Source: JBHHYU01 sp046757725 (GTDB lineage: Bacteria > Desulfobacterota > Binatia > UBA9968). Taken from it: a DNA stretch of 35,025 bases. The notes under the pieces are model-generated. The model searched no databases. It had not been told where the DNA came from and saw only the letters and a program-made list of their open reading frames with translations. Of the stretch, positions 7,966-17,140 are shown one piece after another; position 1 is the stretch's first letter; each line of letters begins with the position of its first letter. A program made the translations under genes and the position numbers. The DNA is taken from the NCBI GenBank assembly GCA_046757725.1, contig JBHHYU010000021.1:1-35025 (forward strand). The letters run 5' to 3'.

Positions 7966-8905
7966 GATCTATTTTTCGCTCTCCAAAAGTCCCACGCAGC
8001 GACTCCAGCACGGTATCGGCACCCTTATTTAAGAGCCTCTCCGCCAGTTCCTGTCCCAGTTTTTTGGCCTCATCCCTCGATCCGGAAATTTCTCCTCGAA
8101 ACAGTTTGTCTCCGTCAAGATCCGCAATCACTCCCCGGAGTCGGACCCCACCCACCTCCGCACATGCGCGTGCCCCAACCGGGATCTGGCATCCACCTTC
8201 TAGGCGTCGCAGAAACTCCCGCTCTGCAGAAATTTCCACGGCTGTCGCGGGATGGTGGAGAAACGCAACCTCATCTATGACCGGATCTCCCTCTCGACTT
8301 TCCAACCCCAGGGCTCCCTGGGCTACGGCGCTCAAACAAATTTCCGGAGGCAGAATCTCACTAATGTGATCCACCCGACCGATTCTTCTAAGACCCGCGA
8401 TGGCCATAACCAGCGTGTCCATGTCGCCACGCTCCAACTTTTTGAGTCGGGTGTCGATGTTCCCACGCACGGGAAGAACCTGAAGATCACATCGATAATG
8501 TAAAATCTGGGCCCGCCGGCGCAGACTCCCGGTCCCGATCCTTGTACCTGAAGGCAGGTCTTTCAAAGACACACGCTTCATACTCACCAGGACATCGCTC
8601 GGATCCTCTCGCTCGGGAATGGCCGCTACCGTGAGCCCTGCCGGAAGCTCCGTCGGAAGATCTTTCATCGAATGGACTGCCAAATCAATCTCCCGTCGGA
8701 AGAGGGCTTCTTCTATCTCTTTGACGAAGATCCCCTTGCCCCCCACATCGGTAATCGGCGTATTGAGGGCGCGGTCCCCGCTGGTCTTAATAATAACGGC
8801 CTGGACCTTGACACCGGCATGATGGTTTTCCAATCTCCGCCTTACCCACCGGGCCTGAGCCAAAGCCAAAGCGCTCCCCCGGGTTCCGATCCGAATTACT
8901 CTCAT
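7949..8905 (-). CDS. hemC: Porphobilinogen deaminase (hydroxymethylbilane synthase)
   Basis: 318 residues. It polymerises four porphobilinogens into hydroxymethylbilane. The N-terminus IRIGTRGSALALAQARWV is the family signature, AVHSMKDLP carries the catalytic region, and RLEGGCQIPVGA places the dipyrromethane-cofactor cysteine at Cys239. Complete, with ATG start. It lies between hemA (238 bp upstream) and the cobA-hemD fusion (17-bp overlap); the large upstream gap is unusual for this operon and is described separately. Confidence 0.98.
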   Translation of the reverse strand: MRVIRIGTRGSALALAQARWVRRRLENHHAGVKVQAVIIKTSGDRALNTPITDVGGKGIFVKEIEEALFRREIDLAVHSMKDLPTELPAGLTVAAIPEREDPSDVLVSMKRVSLKDLPSGTRIGTGSLRRRAQILHYRCDLQVLPVRGNIDTRLKKLERGDMDTLVMAIAGLRRIGRVDHISEILPPEICLSAVAQGALGLESREGDPVIDEVAFLHHPATAVEISAEREFLRRLEGGCQIPVGARACAEVGGVRLRGVIADLDGDKLFRGEISGSRDEAKKLGQELAERLLNKGADTVLESLRGTFGERKIDHGSGQ

Positions 8906-9143
8906 TTATCGGTACCGTTAACCAACAACCAAGTCTGAACAGGCTTCCCGAGCAAAGACGGACTCTGAATCGTTGGAAGTCTCCGTGCAGCGCAGGGAAA
9001 GCAGGTTCGATGTCCGAGCGAAGCGAGTTTCGGTGCTGCGCGCAGCGAACAGCATGTTTCCTCCGTGATCCACCCCGCAAGGTCGGAGCTAAGACTTCCC
9101 CATGAGGAGGCACTGAAGCCAGGGCGACCACGAAGGCTGTTTC
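8906..9143. other. Structured 238-bp intergenic gap inside hem operon
   Basis: No convincing gene. The stretch carries nested inverted repeats: GGAAGTCT (8975-8982) with AGACTTCC (9092-9099), CTCCG (9061-9065) with CGGAG (9084-9088), and the 12-bp palindrome GCTGCGCGCAGC near 9034. Neighbouring junctions in this operon are overlaps or gaps of 3-57 bp, so an inserted repeat, a processing site or a regulatory RNA are all possible. A frame opposite to nothing else (8902-9147, minus) is open but has no recognisable protein content. Confidence 0.5.
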
Positions 9144-10430
9144 TCACTTCTCGTCCTCCAATTCAAAAAGCTGTTTGAGCGCTGCAACGTAGACGGCATC
9201 CTCCTCGTCCTCAGCGTTTCTCTTTAGATGAGAGATGGGGGCATGGAGGATCTTGTTGATCATGGCAGAGGTCATATCCTTCAGCGCCTCTCTTTCCTTT
9301 TCAGAAAGTCCTTTGAGGCTCGTACTCAGAGATTTTTCCAGCTCCTTTTGTCGAATCTCCTCCAACCTCTGCCGCAAGGCTACAATGGTCGGTACCTGCT
9401 CCAAGGATTCCAACCAGCGCAAAAACTCTTGGACCTCCTCGTCCACGATCTGCTCCGCCTTAATGGCTTCGGTTGATCTTTCCTGGAGATTTTCTTCGGC
9501 CACTTCCTTCAGGTCATCGATGTTATAAAGGTAGACGTTGTCGATCTCATTGATTTTTGGATCGAGATTGCGCGGGACACCAAGATCGATAAAAAACATC
9601 GCTCGGTGTTTTCTCTCACGTAAGACCTCGGTTACGGTCTCCGCCCGCAAGAGGAACTGAGGAGAACCGGCGGAGGCAACCACAACGTCGGCAATTTTAA
9701 GATACCGAGGAAAATCTTCAAATCGAATGGGGCTCCCCTGATATTGTGCCGCCAACTCTACGGCCCGCTCAAAGGTACGATTGGTAACCATGAGACTCCC
9801 CACACCATTGCGCTTGAGATGCAGAACCGCTAAATCCCCCATCTTCCCTGCACCAATAAGCATAACGGTTTTGTCCTCAAGAGTGTCGAAGATGCGTTTT
9901 GCAAGCTCAACAGCCACCGAGCTTACGGAGACCGCCCCTCCCCCGATAGCGGTATCGGAGCGCACCTTTTTGGCTACCGAGAAAGAGCGATGGAAGAGCC
10001 GGTGCAAGATAGTCCCTACCGTGCCCGCCTTGTGGGCCGCAACATAGTAATCCTTGATCTGGCCTAGGATCTGTGGCTCACCTACCACCATAGAGTCGAG
10101 GCTGGACGCGACACGAAAGAGATGACGTATGGCCGCGTCACCGGAGTAGGCATAGAGAAGCTGGTCCAATCCGTCATGCATCCTGCCGGAGTCCCGCTCT
10201 CTGAGAAAGTCTTTAATCTCTTGAAATGCCCTGGGGTCGTCTCGCGCCGCGACAACTACCTCCACTCGGTTACAGGTGGAGAGGATCACACCTTCCTTAA
10301 TCGACGGAAGAGAGTGGAGACGCTGAAGGGAGGGCTCGAGAAGCGGTCTATCGAAGGCAAGGGCCTCTCGCACATGCACCGGTGCCGTATTGTGATTAAG
10401 ACCGACGATGATGATCTTTTCTCCAGGCAT
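9144..10430 (-). CDS. hemA: Glutamyl-tRNA reductase
   Basis: 428 residues. First committed step of the C5 route: NADPH-dependent reduction of glutamyl-tRNA to glutamate-1-semialdehyde. The catalytic domain starts GLNHNTAPVHVREALAF, with nucleophile Cys53 in ILSTCNRVEV. The NADPH domain has MLIGAGKMGDLA, and the C-terminal helical dimerisation region runs from about 310. The start is 3 bp after ccsA ends, so the two are tightly coupled. The next pathway enzyme, HemL, is not in the window. Confidence 0.98.
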   Translation of the reverse strand: MPGEKIIIVGLNHNTAPVHVREALAFDRPLLEPSLQRLHSLPSIKEGVILSTCNRVEVVVAARDDPRAFQEIKDFLRERDSGRMHDGLDQLLYAYSGDAAIRHLFRVASSLDSMVVGEPQILGQIKDYYVAAHKAGTVGTILHRLFHRSFSVAKKVRSDTAIGGGAVSVSSVAVELAKRIFDTLEDKTVMLIGAGKMGDLAVLHLKRNGVGSLMVTNRTFERAVELAAQYQGSPIRFEDFPRYLKIADVVVASAGSPQFLLRAETVTEVLRERKHRAMFFIDLGVPRNLDPKINEIDNVYLYNIDDLKEVAEENLQERSTEAIKAEQIVDEEVQEFLRWLESLEQVPTIVALRQRLEEIRQKELEKSLSTSLKGLSEKEREALKDMTSAMINKILHAPISHLKRNAEDEEDAVYVAALKQLFELEDEK

Positions 10431-10433
10431 AAC

Positions 10434-11255
10434 TCAGTCAAAACTGCCACCGTGCCGGCCTGGAAAGAGGTAGTTTCCCCACAGAAAGTATCCCAGGACA
10501 ACGGCAAAACCAACGAGAGTCCAGAGGGCCGCCTTTTTCCCGCGCAGGCCGGCCGTGATTCGGCCGTGCAGTAAAGCCCCATAAAGCAGCCATGTCACCG
10601 CCGAGGAGATCTCCCGCGGTTCCCAGGACCAGTAACGTCCCCAGTGGACGCCGGCCCACAAGCTCCCCGTAATGATTCCCAAGGTCATCAGGGGAAATCC
10701 CCACGCCAAAAAGACATAGTTCAAGCGATCCAACTTCTCCAGAGAGGGAAAGCGTTTGTTAAGCACAGTCGTTTTCTTCTTCTTGAGTTGAGATTCCTGA
10801 AGCAAGTACATCAGACTTACCCCGAAAGCCAATGCAAAAACGGCATTGCCCAACAAGGCAAAGGTAACGTGGAAGGGAAGCCAATAGGTCTTGAGCGCAG
10901 GTGAAAGCTCTCCGCTGCTGGTTCCAAAGGCTGAGGCCGCAAGGGACATAAGAAAGGCCAAAGGGGCGATGAAACAACCAAGAACGGTCAGCCGATATTT
11001 CAGCTGGACCAAAAGATAGACGCCCACCATGAGCCAGCTATACAGCGAGACGGTTTCCCGAAATTCGATGACTGCAGGATAACCCGTCTGAAAGAAGTGA
11101 ACGCCCAGCGCTAAGGTGTGAATTAAAAATCCTCCCAGGAGAATGAGAGGAGAGGCACGAGATAAAGAATCCCTAAGAAGCACCAGATAGGCAATAAAGC
11201 TCCCGGCAGCCAAAAGATAAAAGAGCGCTGTAATCTTGAGAAGGACAATATCCAT
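10434..11255 (-). CDS. ccsA: Cytochrome c assembly protein (CcsA/ResC/HemX-like)
   Basis: 273 residues with about eight membrane helices. The tryptophan-rich haem-handling loop is visible at 205-213 (WGRYWSWEP), with candidate haem-ligand histidines near 53 and 129. In System II, CcsA forms the haem channel that delivers haem to apocytochrome c together with CcsB; no ccsB is visible here. In hem operons the same family is called HemX and has been linked to control of HemA level. Its position directly before hemA, with a 3-bp gap, fits either role. Confidence 0.9.
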   Translation of the reverse strand: MDIVLLKITALFYLLAAGSFIAYLVLLRDSLSRASPLILLGGFLIHTLALGVHFFQTGYPAVIEFRETVSLYSWLMVGVYLLVQLKYRLTVLGCFIAPLAFLMSLAASAFGTSSGELSPALKTYWLPFHVTFALLGNAVFALAFGVSLMYLLQESQLKKKKTTVLNKRFPSLEKLDRLNYVFLAWGFPLMTLGIITGSLWAGVHWGRYWSWEPREISSAVTWLLYGALLHGRITAGLRGKKAALWTLVGFAVVLGYFLWGNYLFPGRHGGSFD

Positions 11256-11369
11256 AAGAATCAGCCGTTAAAAGCTCCCAAAGGAAATAACCCCAAGGTG
11301 CTGGAAAACACAGCGATCAGAGATCCGCCTAGACCGTACCTCGGGGCATACCTAGCTCTCATCGGGCCG

Positions 11370-12032
11370 TTATAGGCTAACCCCTAGATCGCTCAAATTC
11401 CAGTCCCCTCCCGCAATACGGGAGAGTAGTCTCTCCAACTTTACCTTTTTCCTCTGTCTGATATGGTCCAGCAAGGGTGAGTTGATCAGACCGGTGAGAA
11501 TCCGTTTCCGATCGGCAGAGGAGAGGGAACGTCGCCTTAACACCTTGCGAAGGGCACCCAAGAGCTCCAGCGCCTTTACGTAATCCTGACCGAAGATGCG
11601 CTCCAGGTCCTGGCGTATCTTCTTGGCCAAGCCGGGGCTTGCCCCGCCGGTGGAAATAGCGATCAGCAGCTCCCCTCTCCGAACAACAGCAGGACTTATA
11701 AAGTTGCACAACCCCGGACGATCCACCACGTTGATCAGAGACCCACTGAGCTTCGCCTCATCGGCCATGTCCCGGTTTACCTTAGGATTATCGGTCGCAC
11801 CAAAGGCGAGGAAACAACCCTTGAGGTCTCCCTGGCGATATCGTCTGCGGAGCCATTGTATTCTCTTTTGCGCGCCCATCTTTTGTAAAGAGGCCGGCAA
11901 GTCAGGGCTGATGATGGTTACTTTGGCCCCTGCCCCTACCAACGTATGAACTTTGCGCTGAGCCACCACACCACCCCCGACGACCAGACAGCGCTTGCCC
12001 CGCAGATCAAGAAAAACAGGATAAGTTTTCAT
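11370..12032 (-). CDS. Precorrin-2 dehydrogenase / sirohydrochlorin ferrochelatase (Met8/SirC/CysG-N type)
   Basis: 220 residues from the ATG at 12032. The N-terminus KTYPVFLDLRGKRCLVVGGG with GVVAQRKV is the NAD-binding Rossmann start of this family; ISPAVVRRGELLIAISTGGAS and PGLAKKIRQDLE follow in the chelatase/dimerisation half. It oxidises precorrin-2 to sirohydrochlorin and may insert iron, so with the CobA domain encoded downstream it completes siroheme synthesis. An upstream in-frame TTG at 12068 overlaps the mltD-like stop (TTGA) and has AGGA in front; a 232-residue product is therefore possible, but homology begins at the ATG. A 114-bp gap with no visible feature separates it from ccsA. 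Confidence 0.92.
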   Translation of the reverse strand: MKTYPVFLDLRGKRCLVVGGGVVAQRKVHTLVGAGAKVTIISPDLPASLQKMGAQKRIQWLRRRYRQGDLKGCFLAFGATDNPKVNRDMADEAKLSGSLINVVDRPGLCNFISPAVVRRGELLIAISTGGASPGLAKKIRQDLERIFGQDYVKALELLGALRKVLRRRSLSSADRKRILTGLINSPLLDHIRQRKKVKLERLLSRIAGGDWNLSDLGVSL

Positions 12033-12064
12033 GGATGCAGTGGAAAAACGCGCTTTCGCCCATC

Positions 12065-13333
12065 TCAACGTGTAGGTATCCTGAGGTACCGTCCTGCCAC
12101 GATGAAATGGACGCTAAAAAGCTTGTTGAGATGTTGAATCTTTCTCACCGAAGTCCCATACCGACGGGCTAGTTGTGACAAGGTCTCTCCAAACCTTACC
12201 CGGTGACAGATCCAAGATACGGCGCCCTTACAGCCTGAACGTGACTTATGCTTGAAGTGAGACCTCTTAACCACCCGGCGATGAGCCTCAATCAAACCCT
12301 GCAATTTTTCCGGTGGGACCTTGGCCCGATACCCCCTTGGGATAGTCCGGATCCTGCGGCTCAATGCCGGATTCCATTCCAGGAAGTCATGACGGGAAAT
12401 CTTGGCATACTTAAGCAGAGCCGCCAAAGAAATTGGCCTTTTGATCTCGAGCTCTTTTAAATGGAAAGGCATCTGTGTTTCGAGATCAGGAAACAGTTTC
12501 TCGGCATTCGCCGCCAGCTCCTTAGCAGCCAAAAATTCGGCATAAAAATTTTTCGAGGCAAAACCGAAGGATCGACTCTCATAGTGCCGGATGATATCCA
12601 CCAAATTCTTTGAGCCAACCTCGGCGACGGCCTGGAGGAGCCCCTCCCGACCGTGATTGTATGCCGTGATAGCCAATGGCCAGTTGCCAAAGATCTTGTA
12701 ATTCTTTTTGAGAAGCCGCGCAGCCGCACGAGTTGATTCAAGAGGATCTTTTCTCTCATCTACTCGGCGATTAACACGGAGATACTTCCTCCCCGTGGAG
12801 CGGGTAAACTGCCAGATCCCCACGGCACCGGCGTGGGAACGGGCCCGGATATTAAACGATGACTCTACCAGAGGTAAATAGAGGAGCTCAGTGGGCAGGC
12901 CCTCTTCCTGAAAGATCCACTGCATCTGGTCCAGGTATCTACCGGATCGCTGCAGACCAGCGGTAAAACGCTCTTTGACCCCTCTTTGAACTCGTATACT
13001 CTTATCTTTCGCATGAAGGCCATGCTCTGACAAAAGTTTCTTCATTTCCTTCCTGATGAGGCTACGGGTCTTTGATTTTTTACCTACCCTTAAAACTTTG
13101 TAAATTTTTGCCGGATTCAGTGGGTCAAAAAAGATCAGGTCGGAGCTGCCGAAACGGGTAAAGACAAGTTTCCAGAACCGCACCGAACTCTCAAGACCTG
13201 GAGGTAGGGGGAACGGATTCTCTTGGGCGGACACCTCCCTGCTTCCCGGGGAGATAGGGGGAAAAACAAGGAACGAAACCCAGAGAAGAAAGGACAGCGT
13301 CGCTAAGGTGATGAGTTGCTTCCGCACAATCAA
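12065..13333 (-). CDS. Membrane-bound lytic murein transglycosylase with LysM domain (MltD-like)
   Basis: 422 residues. Residues 7-27 form a signal peptide or anchor. The SLT catalytic domain (about 125-255) has the catalytic Glu157 in LPLVESSFNIRARSHAGAVG, followed by GIWQF and ITAYNHGREGL. A C-terminal LysM (about 372-420: VRFGETLSQLARRYGTSVRK, then YLRIPTR) binds peptidoglycan. A region at about 295-345 (LAALLKYAKISRHDFLEWNP) looks like a second, degenerate LysM-like module. The enzyme cleaves glycan strands to 1,6-anhydro products in the periplasm. It heads the minus-strand tetrapyrrole block and is divergent from the ABC importer, with only 55 bp between starts. Confidence 0.93.
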   Translation of the reverse strand: MIVRKQLITLATLSFLLWVSFLVFPPISPGSREVSAQENPFPLPPGLESSVRFWKLVFTRFGSSDLIFFDPLNPAKIYKVLRVGKKSKTRSLIRKEMKKLLSEHGLHAKDKSIRVQRGVKERFTAGLQRSGRYLDQMQWIFQEEGLPTELLYLPLVESSFNIRARSHAGAVGIWQFTRSTGRKYLRVNRRVDERKDPLESTRAAARLLKKNYKIFGNWPLAITAYNHGREGLLQAVAEVGSKNLVDIIRHYESRSFGFASKNFYAEFLAAKELAANAEKLFPDLETQMPFHLKELEIKRPISLAALLKYAKISRHDFLEWNPALSRRIRTIPRGYRAKVPPEKLQGLIEAHRRVVKRSHFKHKSRSGCKGAVSWICHRVRFGETLSQLARRYGTSVRKIQHLNKLFSVHFIVAGRYLRIPTR

Positions 13334-13388
13334 ATTTGACCGATGATAGCAAAAGAGTTACCCTCGTGTCAAAAGTTCTAAGGGCAAA

Positions 13389-14948
13389 GTGAAAACGAAA
13401 CCGTACTCCCGCCTGATTTTCGTTGGCGTATGGGTAACCCTGGCAAGTTGCCTACCCTCTTCCCGCGTTGATCGACCCCCGGGTTACCTCGTCGTAGCTA
13501 TTGAGAGCAACCCGACTCACCTTGATCCTCGGTATGCCACAGATGCCAACTCGGCTCGTATCGCGGCATTGATTTTTAACTCGCTTACTCGCATGGATAA
13601 AAACTCCCAGTTGCGACTCGATCTGGCCGAACATTGGGAGATGGTTGACGCGCAAACCTATCTGTTTCGCCTCAGAAAAGGTGTCACGTTTCACAATGGC
13701 AAACCCTTGACTGCGGCCGATGTCAAGTTTACCTATGAATCCGTTCTCGACCCTCAAAACCACTCCCCTAAAAGGGGGATACTTCGAGCCATCAAGGCAG
13801 TGGAACAGATCGGACTCTATCAAGTCCGCTTTCGACTGACTGCTCCGTATGCTCCTTTTTTGGAGAATCTGACGCTCGGGATTGTCCCGGAGGGAGCTCC
13901 CCCAAATAGAGACTCGAAAAAAACGATCCTCATAGGTTCCGGACCCTTCTCCCTTGAGGAAGTTATTTCGGGAGAGCGGGTCGTCTTGAAAGCTAACCCT
14001 GCCTATTGGGAAGGAGCGCCCTTGGTTTCCGGCCTTGTTTTCAAGATTATTCCTGACGCTATTGTCCGTGTTTTAGAATTTAGAAAAGGGACCGTCGATC
14101 TTCTCCAAAATGATATAGAGCCCGACATGCTTCCGTGGCTTAAACAGAATACCAACGCCTCGATACGGATTCGAGAGGGAACGACCTTTCAGTATATCGG
14201 TATGAAGCTCGACCATCCTATCCTGAAACGTCAAGAGGTACGTCAAGCGATAGCCTATGCTATAGATCGAGACACCATCGTTCGTCATCTGTTGAAGGGA
14301 ATGGCAACACCGGCAACCGGATTACTAGCGCCGCTCCACTGGGCCTACGAACCTTCTGTTAGGCAATGGAGCTACGACCCTGAAAAGGCCAAGAGATTAC
14401 TCGACAAGGCCGGGTTCCGCGATCCGGACGGCGATGGGCCCGGTCTTCGCTTCAACCTGTCTTACAAGACAACGACTCTCGATCTGCGAAAAAGGATCGC
14501 GGAGGCTTTCAAGGACCAACTCAGCAGGGTAGGCATAGGGCTGGAGGTACGTACTTACGAATGGGGGACGTTCTACGGAGATATCAAAAACGGGAACTTT
14601 CACCTTTACTCTCTCTCATGGGTGGGTGTCAGGGATCCGGATATCTATTTCAATCTTTTTCACTCGAGTATGATCCCCCCTTACGGAGATAACCGCGGCC
14701 ACTACAAAAATGTAGAGATCGATGATCTCTTGGAGAAAGGACGGCGAAGATCAAGCCTTCAGGAGCGCAAACGTATCTACGGCCAGGCACAAAAGATCCT
14801 GGCCCTCGATCTTCCTTACATCCCCCTGTGGTGGATGAGAAATGTCGTGGTCATGAATCGGGCCATCGAGGGCTTTATTCCCTTTCCGGATGGGAGCCTA
14901 ATTTCCTTAAAGCGGGTATCTCTCCGGCGCCCCCAGCCACCCAAGTGA
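13389..14948 (+). CDS. Peptide/nickel-type ABC transporter substrate-binding lipoprotein
   Basis: 519 residues, GTG start. A short signal peptide ends in the lipobox LASC with Cys21 as the lipidated residue. The mature part is an SBP_bac_5 protein (DppA/OppA/NikA): VAIESNPTHLDPRYATDANS, LRKGVTFHNGKPLTAADVKF, then VRQAIAYAIDRDTIVRHLLKG. It should bind oligopeptides or a similar solute in the periplasm. The 3' end overlaps the first permease gene by 4 bp (GTGA). No ATPase gene lies beside the operon. Ligand cannot be inferred. Confidence 0.95.
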   Translation: MKTKPYSRLIFVGVWVTLASCLPSSRVDRPPGYLVVAIESNPTHLDPRYATDANSARIAALIFNSLTRMDKNSQLRLDLAEHWEMVDAQTYLFRLRKGVTFHNGKPLTAADVKFTYESVLDPQNHSPKRGILRAIKAVEQIGLYQVRFRLTAPYAPFLENLTLGIVPEGAPPNRDSKKTILIGSGPFSLEEVISGERVVLKANPAYWEGAPLVSGLVFKIIPDAIVRVLEFRKGTVDLLQNDIEPDMLPWLKQNTNASIRIREGTTFQYIGMKLDHPILKRQEVRQAIAYAIDRDTIVRHLLKGMATPATGLLAPLHWAYEPSVRQWSYDPEKAKRLLDKAGFRDPDGDGPGLRFNLSYKTTTLDLRKRIAEAFKDQLSRVGIGLEVRTYEWGTFYGDIKNGNFHLYSLSWVGVRDPDIYFNLFHSSMIPPYGDNRGHYKNVEIDDLLEKGRRRSSLQERKRIYGQAQKILALDLPYIPLWWMRNVVVMNRAIEGFIPFPDGSLISLKRVSLRRPQPPK

Positions 14949-15868
14949 AGCGATACTTTTTCAAGCGTCTCCTTTTATTTGTCCCCACCTTGCTAGGTGT
15001 TTTGACCCTGGTCTTTTTTCTGATCCACCTCATCCCGGGAGACCCTGTCGAGGTCATGCTAGGGGAAACCGCAAGCCACGCCGACAAGGAAACGCTGCGC
15101 CGGGAGATGGGATTGGACCAGCCCCTCGGGACTCAATACCATCGCTTTCTTACAGGCCTTGCCATAGGGGATCTTGGCCGTTCTCTATATGAGCAGGGCA
15201 GAGTTGCGGACCTGATCCTTACGCGGATTCCAGCTACTTTAGCGCTAACCGTCGCTGCGATGGGCATCGCCCTGGCTATAGCCTTTCCTTTAGGGATGAT
15301 CGCCGCAGTCAAGAGACGTTCTTGGATCGATCGGTTCTCTCTTCTCTTTTCCCTACTCGGCCTTTCGATGCCTAATTTTTGGCTTGGGCCGCTCCTGATG
15401 ATCGTCTTTTCTATAGAGTTGGGCTGGCTTCCGGTTTCAGGCCGGGGGGGACTCGATCACCTGATCCTCCCCGCACTGACCCTCGGCATGTCTATGGCCG
15501 CAATCCTTATTCGAATGATCCGTTCCAGTCTCCTGGATGTCATCCATGAGGATTTCATCCAGGCTGCTCGGGCCAAAGGACTAAGCGAGTGGAAGGTCTG
15601 GTCTAAACATGCGCTACGTAACTCACTCCTCTCAGTCATCACCGTTGTGGGGCTTCAGTTTGGCGCACTTCTCGCCGGTTCGATCATTACAGAAACTATT
15701 TTTACTTGGCCGGGAATCGGACGTCTCACGATTCAGGCTATTCAGACACGGGACTACCCGCTCGCCCAGGGATGTATCCTCGTCATTGCCATCTCCTATC
15801 TCCTGGTCAACCTCATTACAGACATGCTTTATCATCTTGTGGATCCGCGAATCAGTTATGAGAGATAG
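14945..15868 (+). CDS. ABC transporter permease, DppB/OppB family
   Basis: 307 residues from the GTG at 14945 (KRYFFKRLLLFVPTLLGVLT), which overlaps the previous stop as GTGA; the family N-terminus begins exactly here, so longer in-frame starts are rejected. Six membrane helices are expected. Typical DppB phrases are FFLIHLIPGDPVEVMLG and the EAA loop EDFIQAARAKGLSEWKVWSK, which docks the ATPase. FTWPGIGRLTIQAIQTRDYP is the usual C-terminal family segment. It pairs with the next permease to form the membrane channel. Confidence 0.95.
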   Translation: MKRYFFKRLLLFVPTLLGVLTLVFFLIHLIPGDPVEVMLGETASHADKETLRREMGLDQPLGTQYHRFLTGLAIGDLGRSLYEQGRVADLILTRIPATLALTVAAMGIALAIAFPLGMIAAVKRRSWIDRFSLLFSLLGLSMPNFWLGPLLMIVFSIELGWLPVSGRGGLDHLILPALTLGMSMAAILIRMIRSSLLDVIHEDFIQAARAKGLSEWKVWSKHALRNSLLSVITVVGLQFGALLAGSIITETIFTWPGIGRLTIQAIQTRDYPLAQGCILVIAISYLLVNLITDMLYHLVDPRISYER

Positions 15869-16664
15869 AGTTTTTCTTTCCATAGGGCTAACCATTCTTG
15901 GCTTGCTCGTCGTTGTGGCACTACTGGCGCCCATACTAGCCCCGCAGAACCCGACACAACAAAATCTAGAGAAGGATCTCATCTCATTTTCCAGAGACCA
16001 CCTGCTGGGCACCGATAAACTAGGCCGCGATATCTTGAGCCGTATCGTCTACGGTGCCCGGATCTCACTCTTTGTTGGGATCAGCACCGTATCACTCTCC
16101 CTGCTGATCGGTCTTTTTGTAGGCTCTCTTTCGGGTTATATCGGAGGGTGGGTCGACCAACTCCTGATGCGCTTGGTTGATATTTTATTGGCCTTTCCGG
16201 GTATTCTTCTAGCCATCGCGTTTACCGCAGTTTTAGGTCCCGGATTGAAACATGTCATCCTCGCCCTTTGTCTGATCGGATGGACCGTATATGCTCGCTT
16301 GGTCCGTGGCGAAATTCTGGCGCTCAGGGAGAAAGAGTTTATCTATGCCGCCCGGGCCCTCGGAGGTGGTCACCCCCGCATTATCCTTTTCCACATGCTC
16401 CCCAATCTCTTGGCACCGCTCCTGATCCAGGCAACCTTCGGAATGGCGGGAGCTATCATTGCAGAAGGCAGCCTGAGTTTTTTAGGTCTGGGTGCGCAAC
16501 CCCCTACACCCTCCTGGGGTTCTATGCTCAATGAAGGACGGCAGTTTCTCTTAGTGGCACCCCATTTGACCACCTATCCCGGTCTTGCGGTGATGATTAC
16601 GGTCTTGGGACTGAACCTTGTCGGGGACAGCCTGAGAGATCGCGCGGAGAAAAAAGGGAGATAG
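15858..16664 (+). CDS. ABC transporter permease, DppC/OppC family
   Basis: 268 residues from the ATG at 15858, which overlaps the DppB-type gene by 11 bp. The start is chosen because homology begins at RDRVFLSIGLTILGLL; an upstream in-frame extension would be read through the preceding gene. HLLGTDKLGRDILSRIVYGA is the DppC signature, and LREKEFIYAARALGGGHPRI is the EAA loop. After its stop codon the dispersed repeat begins within 17 bp, so the expected dppD/dppF ATPase genes are absent; it must borrow ATPases from elsewhere or the operon is incomplete. Confidence 0.95.
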   Translation: MRDRVFLSIGLTILGLLVVVALLAPILAPQNPTQQNLEKDLISFSRDHLLGTDKLGRDILSRIVYGARISLFVGISTVSLSLLIGLFVGSLSGYIGGWVDQLLMRLVDILLAFPGILLAIAFTAVLGPGLKHVILALCLIGWTVYARLVRGEILALREKEFIYAARALGGGHPRIILFHMLPNLLAPLLIQATFGMAGAIIAEGSLSFLGLGAQPPTPSWGSMLNEGRQFLLVAPHLTTYPGLAVMITVLGLNLVGDSLRDRAEKKGR

Positions 16665-16680
16665 CTTCCACGGAGAGAAG

Positions 16681-16973
16681 GGGGGCTCTACCGTAAAAAG
16701 TGTGGTTCCTCAGGAGAAAACCTTCCGGCCTCGGTTCGAGAACCTCACCGCCCTGAGGGAACTCGAAGGGGAGTCAATAGGTCTGTGCCTCGACAGCTTC
16801 GGCGTGAGCTCAGTCGAACGGCTACCCTACCTCTGAACCGGATGCAAGGGTGCACGGCGCAGGGGGTAGGCTCCGAAGAGAGGAAACGTCGAACCGGGAT
16901 CGTGCTCGGTGTCGAACACGAAGCACGAACACGAGCCGCGAAATGGGCTCCTACTTAGGTTCGTCTCTTTAAC
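16681..16973 (+). repeat. Dispersed TIR repeat, copy 3
   Basis: Plus-orientation copy, about 293 bp. The left end GGGGGCTCTACCGTAAAAAG followed by TGTGGTTCCTCAGGAGAAAA is well preserved. The central part has diverged from other copies (16729-16830), then GAACCGGATGCA, CACGGCGCAGGGGG, GTGCTCGGTGTCGAACACGA and ACGAGCCGCGAAATGGGCTC match copies 4 and 5. The right terminal repeat is degenerate (TTAGGTTCGTCTCTTTAAC). It starts 17 bp after the importer permease stop. From 16974 to 17140 nothing else is evident. Confidence 0.85.
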
Positions 16974-17140
16974 GTCTTCGGTTTCCTGAAATGCTTTGCT
17001 TCGTGGAAGAAGAGCGCTAGGTTGCACAGTGCTGGCGAAGGCTCTATTCTGGATACGCAGGTGGAGCTGTTCTCCGTTATCAGGAGAAATACTTCCCTTC
17101 ACCTGACCGGTTCCATCGGGAAAGATCTCTGAGGGACATA

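Noticed and set aside
10122..10574. 150-codon open frame on the plus strand across the hemA start and ccsA end
   Set aside because: It lies antisense to two well-supported genes and its translation has no recognisable domain; it is a shadow frame.
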